Position numbers and translations under genes: made by a program. Under the pieces are notes generated by a model. The model made no database searches. It saw nothing but the letters and a program-made list of their open reading frames with translations, and had not been told where the DNA came from. Positions 42,208 to 54,274 of a stretch of DNA of 64,000 nt are shown here, in pieces (the stretch's first letter is position 1; each line of letters starts with the position of its first letter). Source of the stretch: Pseudomonas sp. PDM05 (GTDB taxonomy: Bacteria > Pseudomonadota > Gammaproteobacteria > Pseudomonadales > Pseudomonadaceae); assembly GCF_014851685.1 (NCBI RefSeq), contig NZ_JACVAC010000016.1, forward strand, positions 1 to 64,000. Direction: 5' to 3'.

Positions 42208-43527
42208 ATGTCTTTTAACATCGGCCTTAGCGGCCTCTATGCGGCCAACAAACAACTGGACGTGACCGGCAACAACATCGCCAACGTCGCGACCACTGGC
42301 TTCAAATCGTCCCGTGCGGAATTCGCGGACATCTACGCCGCGTCCAAACTGGGTACCGGCCAGAACAGCATCGGCAACGGGGTGAACCTGGCGGCGGTGT
42401 CCCAGCAGTTCACCCAGGGTGACGTCAACAACAGCGGCGGCGTGCTGGACATGGCGATCCAGGGCGGCGGCTTCTTCGTACAGAAGGGCAGCGACGGCTC
42501 GCTGGAATACACCCGTAGCGGCGCCTTCCGTGCCGACAAAGATGGTTACATCACCAACAACACTGGCACCTCGCGTCTGCAAGGCTATGCGGCGGATGAC
42601 AATGGCAAGATCGTCAAGGGTGGCCTGGTCGACCTGCAACTGAACCTGTCGAGCCTGCCGCCAAAGGCGTCCACCAAGGTGGATTCCACCAGTAACCTGA
42701 ATTCGTCGGACCTGCCGATCGACCAGACGGCACACCCGTTTGATCCTACCAAGACCGACAGCTTCAACACCCAGTACTCCACCACGCTTTACGATACCCA
42801 GGGCAACGCCCACTCGATGGTGCAGTACATGGTCAAGACGGGCTCCAACGTCTGGAAGTCCTACACCTTGATCGACGGCCGCAACCCTGACGGTACTGCC
42901 ATCAGCGGTTCCGACCCATTCGGCGTGACGGCGCCTGTCGCGTCGACGCTGACCTTTGACGAAGCCGGCAAACTCAAGACTATTGTTGCGCCGAATGTCG
43001 CTGGCACCACAATGACCGTTGACGACTGGGTTCCAGGCGGCATGGTCAACGGCTTGTGGCAGAAAAACGGTGCTAAAGCCAACCCTGACGGGATCGCCGT
43101 CAACATGGGCAACATTACCCAGTACAACTCCGCCAGCTACCGTAACCCGCCGGTCACCGACGGCTACGCCACCGGCCAGATCACTGGCTTGAAAATCGAC
43201 GGCAGCGGCGTACTGTTCGCCACGTTCAGCAACCAGCAGAGCAAGGCCATCGGCCAGATCTCCCTGGCCAGCTTCAACAACGAACAGGGCCTGCAGCCAT
43301 CGGGCGGCACCACCTGGAGAGAGACCTTCGCATCGGGCCAGCCGGGTTACGACGCCCCGCAAACCGGCACCCTGGGTTCGATCGTGGCCAACTCCCTGGA
43401 GAACTCCAACGTCAACCTGACCAATGAGCTGGTGGACCTGATCAAGGCCCAGAGCAACTATCAGGCGAACGCCAAGACGATCTCCACCCAGAGCACCATC
43501 ATGCAGACCATCATTCAGATGACGTGA
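42208..43527 (+). CDS. flgE: Flagellar hook protein FlgE
   Basis: 439 residues. The N-terminal motif is MSFNIGLSGLYAANKQLDVT GNNIANVATTGFK and the C-terminal one is LVDLIKAQSNYQANAKTIST. Polymerises into the hook. RBS AGGGAGAGAAGC. In this window the operon stops here at a strong terminator; flgF and later rod genes do not follow. Confidence 0.96.
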   Translation: MSFNIGLSGLYAANKQLDVTGNNIANVATTGFKSSRAEFADIYAASKLGTGQNSIGNGVNLAAVSQQFTQGDVNNSGGVLDMAIQGGGFFVQKGSDGSLEYTRSGAFRADKDGYITNNTGTSRLQGYAADDNGKIVKGGLVDLQLNLSSLPPKASTKVDSTSNLNSSDLPIDQTAHPFDPTKTDSFNTQYSTTLYDTQGNAHSMVQYMVKTGSNVWKSYTLIDGRNPDGTAISGSDPFGVTAPVASTLTFDEAGKLKTIVAPNVAGTTMTVDDWVPGGMVNGLWQKNGAKANPDGIAVNMGNITQYNSASYRNPPVTDGYATGQITGLKIDGSGVLFATFSNQQSKAIGQISLASFNNEQGLQPSGGTTWRETFASGQPGYDAPQTGTLGSIVANSLENSNVNLTNELVDLIKAQSNYQANAKTISTQSTIMQTIIQMT

Positions 43528-43554
43528 TGCTGACCTGTAAATGGTGAAAAAAAA

Positions 43555-43576
43555 CCCCTCGATGAGGGGTTTTTTT
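43555..43576 (+). terminator. Terminator of flgBCDE
   Basis: CCCCTC-GAT-GAGGGG followed by seven T residues (and A-run before, so it can also act leftward). Confidence 0.95.
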
Positions 43577-43710
43577 TGCAGATTTTTCTTGTGCCGAGCT
43601 CGTTTTTCCCGCGCATAAATCCGATTTTTGACACGTTTTATCTTGGAACTGGCTACGCCCTTTTCATTACCCATGAGATCAACAGGGGGCTCATTGAGGG
43701 GGGTGAGTAT

Positions 43711-44862
<1,152 letters not shown>

Positions 44863-44880
44863 CTGCAGCGCTTAACAAAA

Positions 44881-44920
44881 AAACCCGATAAACCCTATGC
44901 AGTCGGGGTTTATCGGGTTT
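44881..44920. terminator. Terminator between the papain-like gene and nrdA
   Basis: A perfect 15-bp inverted repeat AAACCCGATAAACCC / GGGTTTATCGGGTTT around a 10-nt loop. A-run before and T-rich after allow action in both directions. Confidence 0.88.
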
Positions 44921-44925
44921 ATCAA

Positions 44926-44947
44926 TCCCGGGCATTCACGCCCGGGA
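44926..44947 (-). terminator. Hairpin at the 3' end of nrdA
   Basis: TCCCGGGC-ATTCAC-GCCCGGGA, 10 bp past the nrdA stop on the minus strand, followed by the AT-rich terminator stem. Confidence 0.65.
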
Positions 44948-44957
44948 CCGCCTCAGC

Positions 44958-47855
<2,898 letters not shown>

Positions 47856-48061
47856 GGGGGGTTGTCTCCGCGTTCTATATTTGATTGCGAGTGCCAGGCT
47901 TTTCCTGCAACACCCGTACCGTTTTCCATATCGGGGATGGGAAACAGCTGCCATCCGCGTGAGCGGTTTGGTCTACTGAAAAATCGGTTGGTTCCCTACT
48001 GCGCTAGCAATAAAACCCTTGAATATCGAACCACTTGTGTGGTTGGGCGCTTTGCGCAAAA

Positions 48062-48109
48062 ACCCTACATATAGGGTCTTCTGTGTCGCCGAGGTACAAG
48101 ATAATGCGT
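48062..48109 (-). promoter_or_regulatory. Paired NrdR boxes upstream of nrdA
   Basis: Two 16-bp sites resemble the NrdR consensus acaCwAtATaTwGtgt: ACCCTACATATAGGGT (48062-48077) and GTACAAGATAATGCGT (48094-48109). Their centres are 32 bp apart, about three helical turns, the known tandem arrangement. The upstream one covers the promoter -10 (48098-48103). NrdR represses RNR genes when ATP/dATP is bound. Confidence 0.75.
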
Positions 48110-48126
48110 TTCGTAAGGGTTGGCAA
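48098..48126 (-). promoter_or_regulatory. nrdA sigma-70 promoter
   Basis: Minus strand TTGCCA (48121-48126), 17-bp spacer, TATCTT (48098-48103). It would start transcription near 48091, leaving a leader of about 235 nt. Confidence 0.65.
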
Positions 48127-48136
48127 CGCAGTAACC

Positions 48137-48158
48137 TGTGGATAACGCTGTGGGTAAA
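48137..48158 (-). promoter_or_regulatory. Two DnaA boxes upstream of nrdA
   Basis: Minus strand TTATCCACA (48137-48145, perfect consensus) and TTACCCACA (48150-48158, one mismatch), 13 bp apart and just upstream of the -35. E. coli nrdAB is also controlled by two DnaA boxes, so coupling to replication initiation is plausible. Confidence 0.75.
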
Positions 48159-48401
48159 ATGTGTATGAAAGGCTGAATGTGTGTGTAGGCCGCATTACTG
48201 CTGCGTTGCACCGTTTGTCATGAAATATTTCCGACCTAAAACAGCTGGGCCGTTTTCGAAGGGCGCGAACCCTATCACAAAATATCGCGATCACCGAATG
48301 GATTTCCCGCCTTGTGCTACAGGCCGTGAGCATGGCTACAATCGGCCTTTGTTATGCCTCTGAAACATGACAAACAGGGTATGACCGATGGAAATCAAAC
48401 T

Positions 48402-48487
48402 GTGGGAGCGGGCTTGCCCGCGAAGGCGATGTATCAGCAACAGATTCGGTGACTGACACTGCGCTTTCGCGGGCAAGCCCGCTCCCA
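48402..48487. repeat. REPIN upstream of the RstA-like gene
   Basis: Inverted REP pair GTGGGAGCGGGCTTGCCCGCG / CGCGGGCAAGCCCGCTCCCAC, 52 bp before the response-regulator start. Confidence 0.92.
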
Positions 48488-48539
48488 CATGCAGATATCC
48501 CTGGGTAAGAAGAATGTCTAATAACAACGAGGACCGCCC

Positions 48540-49265
48540 GTGGAGCAAGAAGCCTGGCAGATACTGATCGTCGAGGACGACGAGCGATTGGCCGAGTTGA
48601 CCCGTGATTACCTGGAAAGCAACGGCCTGCGCGTATCGGTGGAAAGCGACGGTGCCCTGGCCGCGGCGCGTATCGTTGCCGAACAACCCGACCTGGTGAT
48701 CCTCGACCTCATGCTCCCCGGCGAAGACGGCCTGAGCATCTGCCGCAAGGTGCGTGAGCGCTACGACGGCGTGATCCTGATGCTCACCGCGCGTACCGAC
48801 GACATGGACCAGGTGCTCGGCCTGGACATGGGCGCCGACGACTACGTGTGCAAACCCGTGCGTCCACGCCTCTTGTTGGCGCGCATCCAGGCCCTGCTGC
48901 GGCGCAGCGAACCGGCCGAAGCGGCCATCGTCGAAAACCAGCGCCGCCTGCAATTCGGCCCGCTGGTGGTGGACAATGCCCTGCGCGAAGCCTGGCTGCA
49001 TGACGGCGGCATCGAGCTGACCAGCGCCGAATTCGACCTGCTATGGCTATTGGTGGCGAATGCCGGGCGCATTCTGTCCCGCGAAGAAATCTTCATCGCC
49101 CTGCGCGGCATCGGCTACGACGGCCAGGACCGCTCCATAGATGTGCGTATCTCGCGCATCCGCCCGAAAATAGGCGATGACCCGATCCACCCGCGCCTGA
49201 TCAAGACCATCCGCAGCAAAGGCTATCTGTTCGTCCCCGAAGCCGCTGCCGATATGCCGCTGTGA
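48540..49265 (+). CDS. OmpR-family response regulator (RstA-like)
   Basis: 241 residues. The receiver domain has phospho-acceptor D56 in LVILDLMLPGEDG, acidic pocket VEDDE and K106-type lysine in VCKPV. The C-terminal winged helix has ELTSAEFDLLWLLVANAG and RSIDVRISRIRPKIG. Start is GTG at 48540 after AACGAGGACCGCCC. Its position next to nrdA matches P. aeruginosa PA1157. The stop overlaps the sensor start (GTGA). Signal unknown. Confidence 0.92.
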   Translation: MEQEAWQILIVEDDERLAELTRDYLESNGLRVSVESDGALAAARIVAEQPDLVILDLMLPGEDGLSICRKVRERYDGVILMLTARTDDMDQVLGLDMGADDYVCKPVRPRLLLARIQALLRRSEPAEAAIVENQRRLQFGPLVVDNALREAWLHDGGIELTSAEFDLLWLLVANAGRILSREEIFIALRGIGYDGQDRSIDVRISRIRPKIGDDPIHPRLIKTIRSKGYLFVPEAAADMPL

Positions 49266-50872
49266 ACTCGATCTTCCTGCGCATCTACGGTGGCATGTGC
49301 GCGGCGCTGATCCTGGTGGCGCTGCTCGGCGTACTCGCCCTGCACCTGCTCAACGAAGTGCGCAGCGGCCAGTACCGCGAGCGCCTGGCCCACGGCACGT
49401 TCGCCCTGATGGGCGATAACCTGCAACCCATGAGTGCCATCGAGCGCCAGCGCGCCCTGGCGGTGTGGGAGCGCTTGCTCGGTATTCCCCTGGAGTTGCG
49501 CAGCCTCAGCGACGCGCAGTTGGACCTCAGCCAACGCAATCGCCTGCAGCGCGGCCAGGTGCTGGTGCAGCAGACCGGCCCCCATGCGGCGCGCGTGTTG
49601 CGCCTGGTCAGCGAGCGCGAATCCCTGGTGCTGACCGGCGAAGTGCAGCAGATCAGCGAGCAATTGGCCCGGGCGACCATTTACCTGCTGGCCGACGAAC
49701 TGGTGCGTTTTCCGGTCGCCGAACAGCCGCAACGCCTGGCCGACATAAAGGAAGCCAAGGGGTTTGGCTTCGAGATGCACCTGATGGCCCTTGACCAGAC
49801 CGATATGGACGACGACCAGCGCCGCCGCGTATCGGAAGGCGATACGGTGATGGCCCTTGGCAAGGGCGGTGATTCGATCCGCGTGTTCGCCGGCATGGTT
49901 GGTACGCCGTGGGTGTTGGAAATCGGCCCGCTGTATCAGATGAACCCGTACCCGGCGCAATGGCTGATCCTGATCGCGTTGATCGGCCTGACCCTGATCG
50001 GTTTGATCGTCTATCTATTGGTGCGCCAGTTGGAGCGCCGCTTGCGCGGCCTGGAAGCCGCCGCCACACGGATCGCCAAAGGCAGCCTGGAGGTGCGCGT
50101 GCCGGCCCGTGGCGCCGACTCGGTGGGGCGCCTGGCTGCCGCCTTTAATGGCATGGCCGAGCACTTGCAGCAATTGCTGGCGATCCAGCGCGAACTGGTG
50201 CGTGCGGTGTCCCACGAACTGCGCACTCCGGTGGCGCGCTTGCGCTTCGGCCTGGAGATGGTGGGCGATGCCACCACGCCCGAGGCTCGACGCAAATACC
50301 TGGAGGGCATGGACAGTGACATTCAGGACCTCGATGGCCTGGTCGATGAAATGCTCACCTATGCCCGCCTGGAACAGGGCGCGCCGGAGCTGAATTTCCA
50401 GCGTGTCGACCTCAGCGCCTTGCTCGATCAGGTGGTCGGCGAATTATCGCCACTGCGCCCGCAAGTCTCGGTCGCCCGTGGTATTTGCCTGTCCTCGGCG
50501 CATTGGGACGACGCCTGGGTCGACGCCGAGCCGCGCTACCTGCACCGCGCCCTGCAAAACCTGGTGAGCAACGCCATGCGTCACGCCCAGGGGCAGGTGC
50601 TGATCAGTTACCAGGTCGGCCAGGTGCGTTGCCGCATCGATGTGGAGGATGACGGACCGGGTGTGCCGGAAAGCGCCTGGGAGCGCATCTTCACGCCGTT
50701 CCTGCGCTTGGATGACAGCCGCACCCGTGCTTCCGGTGGGCATGGGCTGGGGTTGTCGATCGTGCGGCGGATCATCTACTGGCATGGCGGGCGGGCGTTG
50801 ATCGGCAAGAGCAACAACCTGGGTGGGGCTTGTTTCAGCTTGAGTTGGCCCAGGGATCAGGAGAAACCTTGA
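49262..50872 (+). CDS. Sensor histidine kinase (RstB-like)
   Basis: 536 residues. An N-terminal membrane helix (RIYGGMCAALILVALLGVLA) and a second near residues 235-260 (WLILIALIGLTLIGLIVYLLV) enclose a periplasmic domain. HAMP follows, then the phospho-acceptor H318 in VSHELRTPVARL, and the ATPase with NLVSNAMRHA, DDGPGVPESAW and GGHGLGLSIV. Start is GTG overlapping the regulator's stop codon. PA1158-like. Confidence 0.92.
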   Translation: MNSIFLRIYGGMCAALILVALLGVLALHLLNEVRSGQYRERLAHGTFALMGDNLQPMSAIERQRALAVWERLLGIPLELRSLSDAQLDLSQRNRLQRGQVLVQQTGPHAARVLRLVSERESLVLTGEVQQISEQLARATIYLLADELVRFPVAEQPQRLADIKEAKGFGFEMHLMALDQTDMDDDQRRRVSEGDTVMALGKGGDSIRVFAGMVGTPWVLEIGPLYQMNPYPAQWLILIALIGLTLIGLIVYLLVRQLERRLRGLEAAATRIAKGSLEVRVPARGADSVGRLAAAFNGMAEHLQQLLAIQRELVRAVSHELRTPVARLRFGLEMVGDATTPEARRKYLEGMDSDIQDLDGLVDEMLTYARLEQGAPELNFQRVDLSALLDQVVGELSPLRPQVSVARGICLSSAHWDDAWVDAEPRYLHRALQNLVSNAMRHAQGQVLISYQVGQVRCRIDVEDDGPGVPESAWERIFTPFLRLDDSRTRASGGHGLGLSIVRRIIYWHGGRALIGKSNNLGGACFSLSWPRDQEKP

Positions 50873-50874
50873 GG

Positions 50875-50966
50875 CCGCTTTCGCGAGCAAGCCCGCTCCC
50901 ACACTCGACCGAGTTCCAGCAGGGGAATGCATTCAAATGTGGGAGCGGGCTTGCCCGCGAAAGCGG
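50875..50966. repeat. REPIN, reversed arrangement
   Basis: Arms CCGCTTTCGCGAGCAAGCCC ... GGGCTTGCCCGCGAAAGCGG, with the GTGGGAG ends facing inward, the opposite of most copies in the window. Its spacer resembles that of the copy at 54161. Confidence 0.9.
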
Positions 50967-50970
50967 TCTA

Positions 50971-51687
50971 TCAGGCGCCGACCGCCACCAGGCTCAACAA
51001 CTGCCGATCCGCCAGCACAAACTGCCCCGCCAACTCCTTGCCATGACACCACTCGCGGGACAAATCCGTCAGCAAACGCAAGCGCACTGCCCCCGAGTCA
51101 GACCACTCCAACACCTCGGCGTGTTCAAAATAAAAGCGCTTCTGCACAATCGGATACAGCGCCTTGAACAAGCTCTCCTTGGCCGAAAACGTCAGCGTCA
51201 CCAGCAACGCAACCTGCTCGCGCGGCACATGCGCCATGCGCTTGAGTTCATCGGCGGTGAGGATTTCGCCCGCCAGCCGTTCGGCGCGCTCCAGCGGCAT
51301 CACGTTCTCCAGGTCCATCCCCAGCCCGCGCCACTGCGCCTTGTGCCCGACAATCGCTGCGGCATGCCCGGTGCTGTGGGTGATGGAGCCGCTGATATGC
51401 CCAGGCCACACGGGGGCACGGTCTTCGCCGATGGCCGGGATGCAATCGAGCTGATCCAGCTGCTGCAACGCGGCACGGGCGCACAAGCGGCCGGCAAGGA
51501 ACTCGGCCTGGCGCTTGGCCACTGAGCGCTGGATGCTCGGCGGTGGCGGCACGGCGCTGCGCTGGAAATCGCCCTCGGCCAGTAAGGTCGGGTCGAAGCG
51601 AGTGCTGAGCAATACCGTGCCCGGCAAGGGTTCGGGCAGCGACCAATGGGCGTCGAGTGGGGTGCAGCAAGCGGGTAAAGGAGTCAT
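50971..51687 (-). CDS. pcpS: 4'-phosphopantetheinyl transferase (PcpS type)
   Basis: 238 residues, EntD/Sfp superfamily. It has the Mg-binding GMDLENV and the FSAKESLFKALYP motif, plus the N-terminal SVAKRQAEFLAGRLCAR. It transfers the 4'-phosphopantetheine arm from CoA to carrier proteins; in P. aeruginosa PcpS (PA1165) serves both fatty acid and siderophore (NRPS) carriers. The position between the RstAB-like genes and phoPQ agrees. It ends four bases from a REPIN. Confidence 0.93.
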   Translation of the reverse strand: MTPLPACCTPLDAHWSLPEPLPGTVLLSTRFDPTLLAEGDFQRSAVPPPPSIQRSVAKRQAEFLAGRLCARAALQQLDQLDCIPAIGEDRAPVWPGHISGSITHSTGHAAAIVGHKAQWRGLGMDLENVMPLERAERLAGEILTADELKRMAHVPREQVALLVTLTFSAKESLFKALYPIVQKRFYFEHAEVLEWSDSGAVRLRLLTDLSREWCHGKELAGQFVLADRQLLSLVAVGA

Positions 51688-51730
51688 GGGCGGTATTCTG
51701 CCGAGTTGGCGGGCCAGAGGATAGCCCGCT

Positions 51731-51764
51731 GTTCAGGGGGAGTTCAGGGGCGCCTGCGTAGTCT
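51731..51764 (+). promoter_or_regulatory. Candidate PhoP box and -10
   Basis: Hexamer direct repeat GTTCAG-N5-GTTCAG (51731-51736, 51742-51747), an 11-bp period as used by OmpR-class regulators, lying 11 bp before a -10-like TAGTCT (51759-51764). This layout suits PhoP activation of the following genes. Confidence 0.55.
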
Positions 51765-51797
51765 GGCCCTACAGCCAAACGCATAGAGGTAAGCACC

Positions 51798-52106
51798 ATG
51801 ACTGCGATCAAAAAGCTGATGTTGGCGTTAACCATGCTCAGCGCCACCGCCGGGGCCCAGGCCTCGGACGCGGCCTTTGCTGCATTCGGTAGCGAAAAAA
51901 CCAAGAAATCCAGCACGCTGATCCAGCGTGTCAGCTTTGAAGATGCGGGCAGCCAACCTACGCCGTGGGGCCAGGCCCTGGGCTTGACCGCCGCGCAACC
52001 GGCCTACCGTGCCGGCTACGCACACCTGACGGGCCACTACAATGGCACTAAACTGCGCCCGCAAGACTTGCAGGGCCGCTATGATGTCCCTCTGTCGGAC
52101 AGTTGA
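51798..52106 (+). CDS. Small exported protein ahead of phoP
   Basis: 102 residues with signal peptide MTAIKKLMLALTMLSATAGAQA and a polar mature part (about 80 residues) lacking cysteine. It sits where oprH precedes phoPQ in P. aeruginosa, but it is far shorter than OprH and not a beta barrel by eye. ATG after AGAGGTAAGCACC; 18 bp before phoP, so cotranscribed. Function unknown; a PhoPQ-linked envelope or regulatory role is a guess from position. Confidence 0.8.
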   Translation: MTAIKKLMLALTMLSATAGAQASDAAFAAFGSEKTKKSSTLIQRVSFEDAGSQPTPWGQALGLTAAQPAYRAGYAHLTGHYNGTKLRPQDLQGRYDVPLSDS

Positions 52107-52124
52107 TTTGCCTTGGAGAGCCTT

Positions 52125-52802
52125 ATGAAATTGCTGGTGGTGGAAGATGAGGCGCTGCTGCGCCATCACCTGTTGACCCGCCTGACCGACAGCGGGCATG
52201 TGGTCGAGGCCGTGGCCAATGCCGAAGAAGCGCTGTACCAGACTGGCCAATTCAACCATGACCTGGCGATCATTGACCTGGGCCTGCCCGGCATGGGCGG
52301 CCTGGATCTGATCCGCCAACTGCGTACCCAGGCCAAGACCTTCCCGATCCTGATCCTCACCGCCCGTGGCAACTGGCAGGACAAGGTCGAAGGCCTGGCC
52401 GCCGGGGCCGACGACTATGTGGTCAAACCGTTCCAGTTCGAAGAGCTGGAGGCGCGGATGAACGCCTTGCTGCGCCGCTCCAGCGGGTTCACCCAGTCGA
52501 CCATCGTCGCCGGGCCCTTGTTGCTGGACCTCAATCGCAAGCAAGCGTCCCTCGATGAACAGCCGTTGGCGTTGACCGCGTACGAGTATCGGATTCTCGA
52601 ATACCTCATGCGTCACCATCAGCAAGTGGTCGCCAAGGACCGCCTGATGGAACAACTCTATCCGGATGACGACGAGCGCGATCCGAACGTGATCGAAGTG
52701 CTGGTCGGCCGCCTGCGCCGCAAGTTGGAAGGCCCGGGCGGGTTCAAGCCGATCGACACCGTGCGTGGCCTGGGCTACCTGTTCAATGAGCGCTGCCTTT
52801 GA
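52125..52802 (+). CDS. phoP: Response regulator PhoP
   Basis: 225 residues, OmpR family: MKLLVVEDEALLRHHL, phospho-acceptor D51 in LAIIDLGLPGMGG, VVKPFQFEELEARM, and a winged helix with LTAYEYRILEYLM and NVIEVLVGRLRRKL. Controls low-Mg2+, antimicrobial peptide and outer-membrane genes. RBS TTGGAGAGCCTT. The stop overlaps the phoQ start. Confidence 0.93.
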   Translation: MKLLVVEDEALLRHHLLTRLTDSGHVVEAVANAEEALYQTGQFNHDLAIIDLGLPGMGGLDLIRQLRTQAKTFPILILTARGNWQDKVEGLAAGADDYVVKPFQFEELEARMNALLRRSSGFTQSTIVAGPLLLDLNRKQASLDEQPLALTAYEYRILEYLMRHHQQVVAKDRLMEQLYPDDDERDPNVIEVLVGRLRRKLEGPGGFKPIDTVRGLGYLFNERCL

Positions 52803-54145
52803 TTCGCTCGCTGCGCGTGCGCCTGATGCTGGCGGCCGCCACCCTGGCCGTGCTGTTTATGCTCGGTTTGCTGCCGGCGATGCAAGGCGCGTTCAGCCTG
52901 GCGTTGCAGGATTCCATCGAGCAGCGCTTGGCGTCGGATGTCACCACCCTGATTTCCGCCGCCCGTGTGGAAAACAACCGCCTGCTGATGCCGGCGCAGT
53001 TGCCGGACGAGCGCTTCAACCTCACCGATAGCCGCCTGCTCGGCTATATCTACGACCGTGAGGGCCACCTGGTGTGGCGCTCGCGGGCGACCAAAGAAGA
53101 GAACATCAACTACAAGCCGCGCTACGACGGACGCGGCAATGAGTTTGCGCGGATTCGCGAGGCCAATGGCCAGGAGTTCTTTGTCTATGACGTCGAGGTC
53201 AAGTTGCTCGGTGGCAAGAGTGCGGCGTTCAGTATCGTTGCCCTGCAACCAGTGCGTGAATACCAGCTGACCCTCGAAGGCCTGCGCGAAAACCTCTATC
53301 TGGGTTTCGGCGCGGCCTTGCTGGTGCTGCTCACGCTATTGTGGCTGGGCCTGACCTGGGGCCTGCAAGCCTTGCGGCGCTTGAGCCAGGAACTGGACCA
53401 GATCGAAGGCGGCACCCGTGAAAGCCTTTCCGAAGAACACCCCCGCGAACTGCTGCGTCTTACCGGTTCCCTCAACCGCTTGCTGGCCAGCGAGCGCGAG
53501 CAGCGGGCGCGCTACCGCGATTCCCTCGACGACCTGGCCCACAGCCTGAAAACTCCGCTCGCTGTGCTGCAGGGTGTGAGCGAAGACATGGCCCAGCGCC
53601 CGGAAGACCGCGACCAGGCCTGGGTGCTGCAATCGCAGATCGAGCGCATGAGCCAGCAGATCAGCTACCAACTGCAGCGCGCCAGCCTGCGCAAAAGCGG
53701 CCTGGTGCGCCATCAGGTCCGCCTGGAACCGGTGCTGCAAAGCCTGTGCGACACCCTGGACAAGGTCTACCGCGACAAGCGCGTCAGCGTGTCCTTCGAT
53801 TTGCCGGACGAGTGCTATGTGCCGATCGAGAAGGGCGCCTTGCTTGAACTGCTCGGCAACCTGCTGGAAAACGCCTACCGCCTGTGTGTACGCCAAGTGC
53901 GTATCCGTCTGGTGGAAAGCCTCGAAGGCATCGAGTTGTGCGTCGAGGATGACGGGCCGGGCGTGCCGCCGGATCAGCGTGCACGGATTCTGCAACGGGG
54001 TGAGCGGCTGGACCGCCAGCATCCGGGGCAGGGCATCGGGTTGGCGGTGGTCAAGGACATTATTGAGAGCTACGGTGCGCGGCTGACCCTTGGGGATTCG
54101 CCGTTGGGTGGGGCCGCGTTCAAGATTCACTTTCCGGCTGTTTGA
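52799..54145 (+). CDS. phoQ: Sensor kinase PhoQ
   Basis: 448 residues. It has an N-terminal membrane helix (LMLAAATLAVLFMLGLLPAM), a periplasmic sensor domain, and a second helix near residues 165-190 (LYLGFGAALLVLLTLLWLGL). HAMP follows, then H248 in DDLAHSLKTPLAVL, and the ATPase with LLGNLLENAYRL, EDDGPGVPPDQ and GQGIGLAVVKD. It starts with a TTG overlapping the phoP stop, so translation is coupled and probably reduced relative to PhoP. Senses divalent cations and cationic peptides in the family. Confidence 0.93.
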   Translation: MIRSLRVRLMLAAATLAVLFMLGLLPAMQGAFSLALQDSIEQRLASDVTTLISAARVENNRLLMPAQLPDERFNLTDSRLLGYIYDREGHLVWRSRATKEENINYKPRYDGRGNEFARIREANGQEFFVYDVEVKLLGGKSAAFSIVALQPVREYQLTLEGLRENLYLGFGAALLVLLTLLWLGLTWGLQALRRLSQELDQIEGGTRESLSEEHPRELLRLTGSLNRLLASEREQRARYRDSLDDLAHSLKTPLAVLQGVSEDMAQRPEDRDQAWVLQSQIERMSQQISYQLQRASLRKSGLVRHQVRLEPVLQSLCDTLDKVYRDKRVSVSFDLPDECYVPIEKGALLELLGNLLENAYRLCVRQVRIRLVESLEGIELCVEDDGPGVPPDQRARILQRGERLDRQHPGQGIGLAVVKDIIESYGARLTLGDSPLGGAAFKIHFPAV

Positions 54146-54160
54146 TCTTTATTGGTCATG

Positions 54161-54258
54161 CTGGCCTCTTCGCGAGCAAGCCCGCTCCCACATTCGACCG
54201 AGTTCCAACGTTGGAATGCAATCAAGTGTGGGAGCGGGCTTGCTCGCGAAGAGGCCAG
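54161..54258. repeat. REPIN, reversed arrangement with long perfect arms
   Basis: CTGGCCTCTTCGCGAGCAAG ... CTTGCTCGCGAAGAGGCCAG, a near-perfect 98-bp palindrome between convergent phoQ and the AraC-type gene. The inner spacer (CGACCGAGTTCCA...) is homologous to that at 50875. Confidence 0.92.
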
Positions 54259-54274
54259 TATAAGCAACACACCT

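Noticed and set aside
43576..43710. Upstream in-frame ATG for the papain-like gene
   Set aside because: It lies in the T-run of the flgE terminator with no ribosome site; the ATG at 43711 has a strong one.
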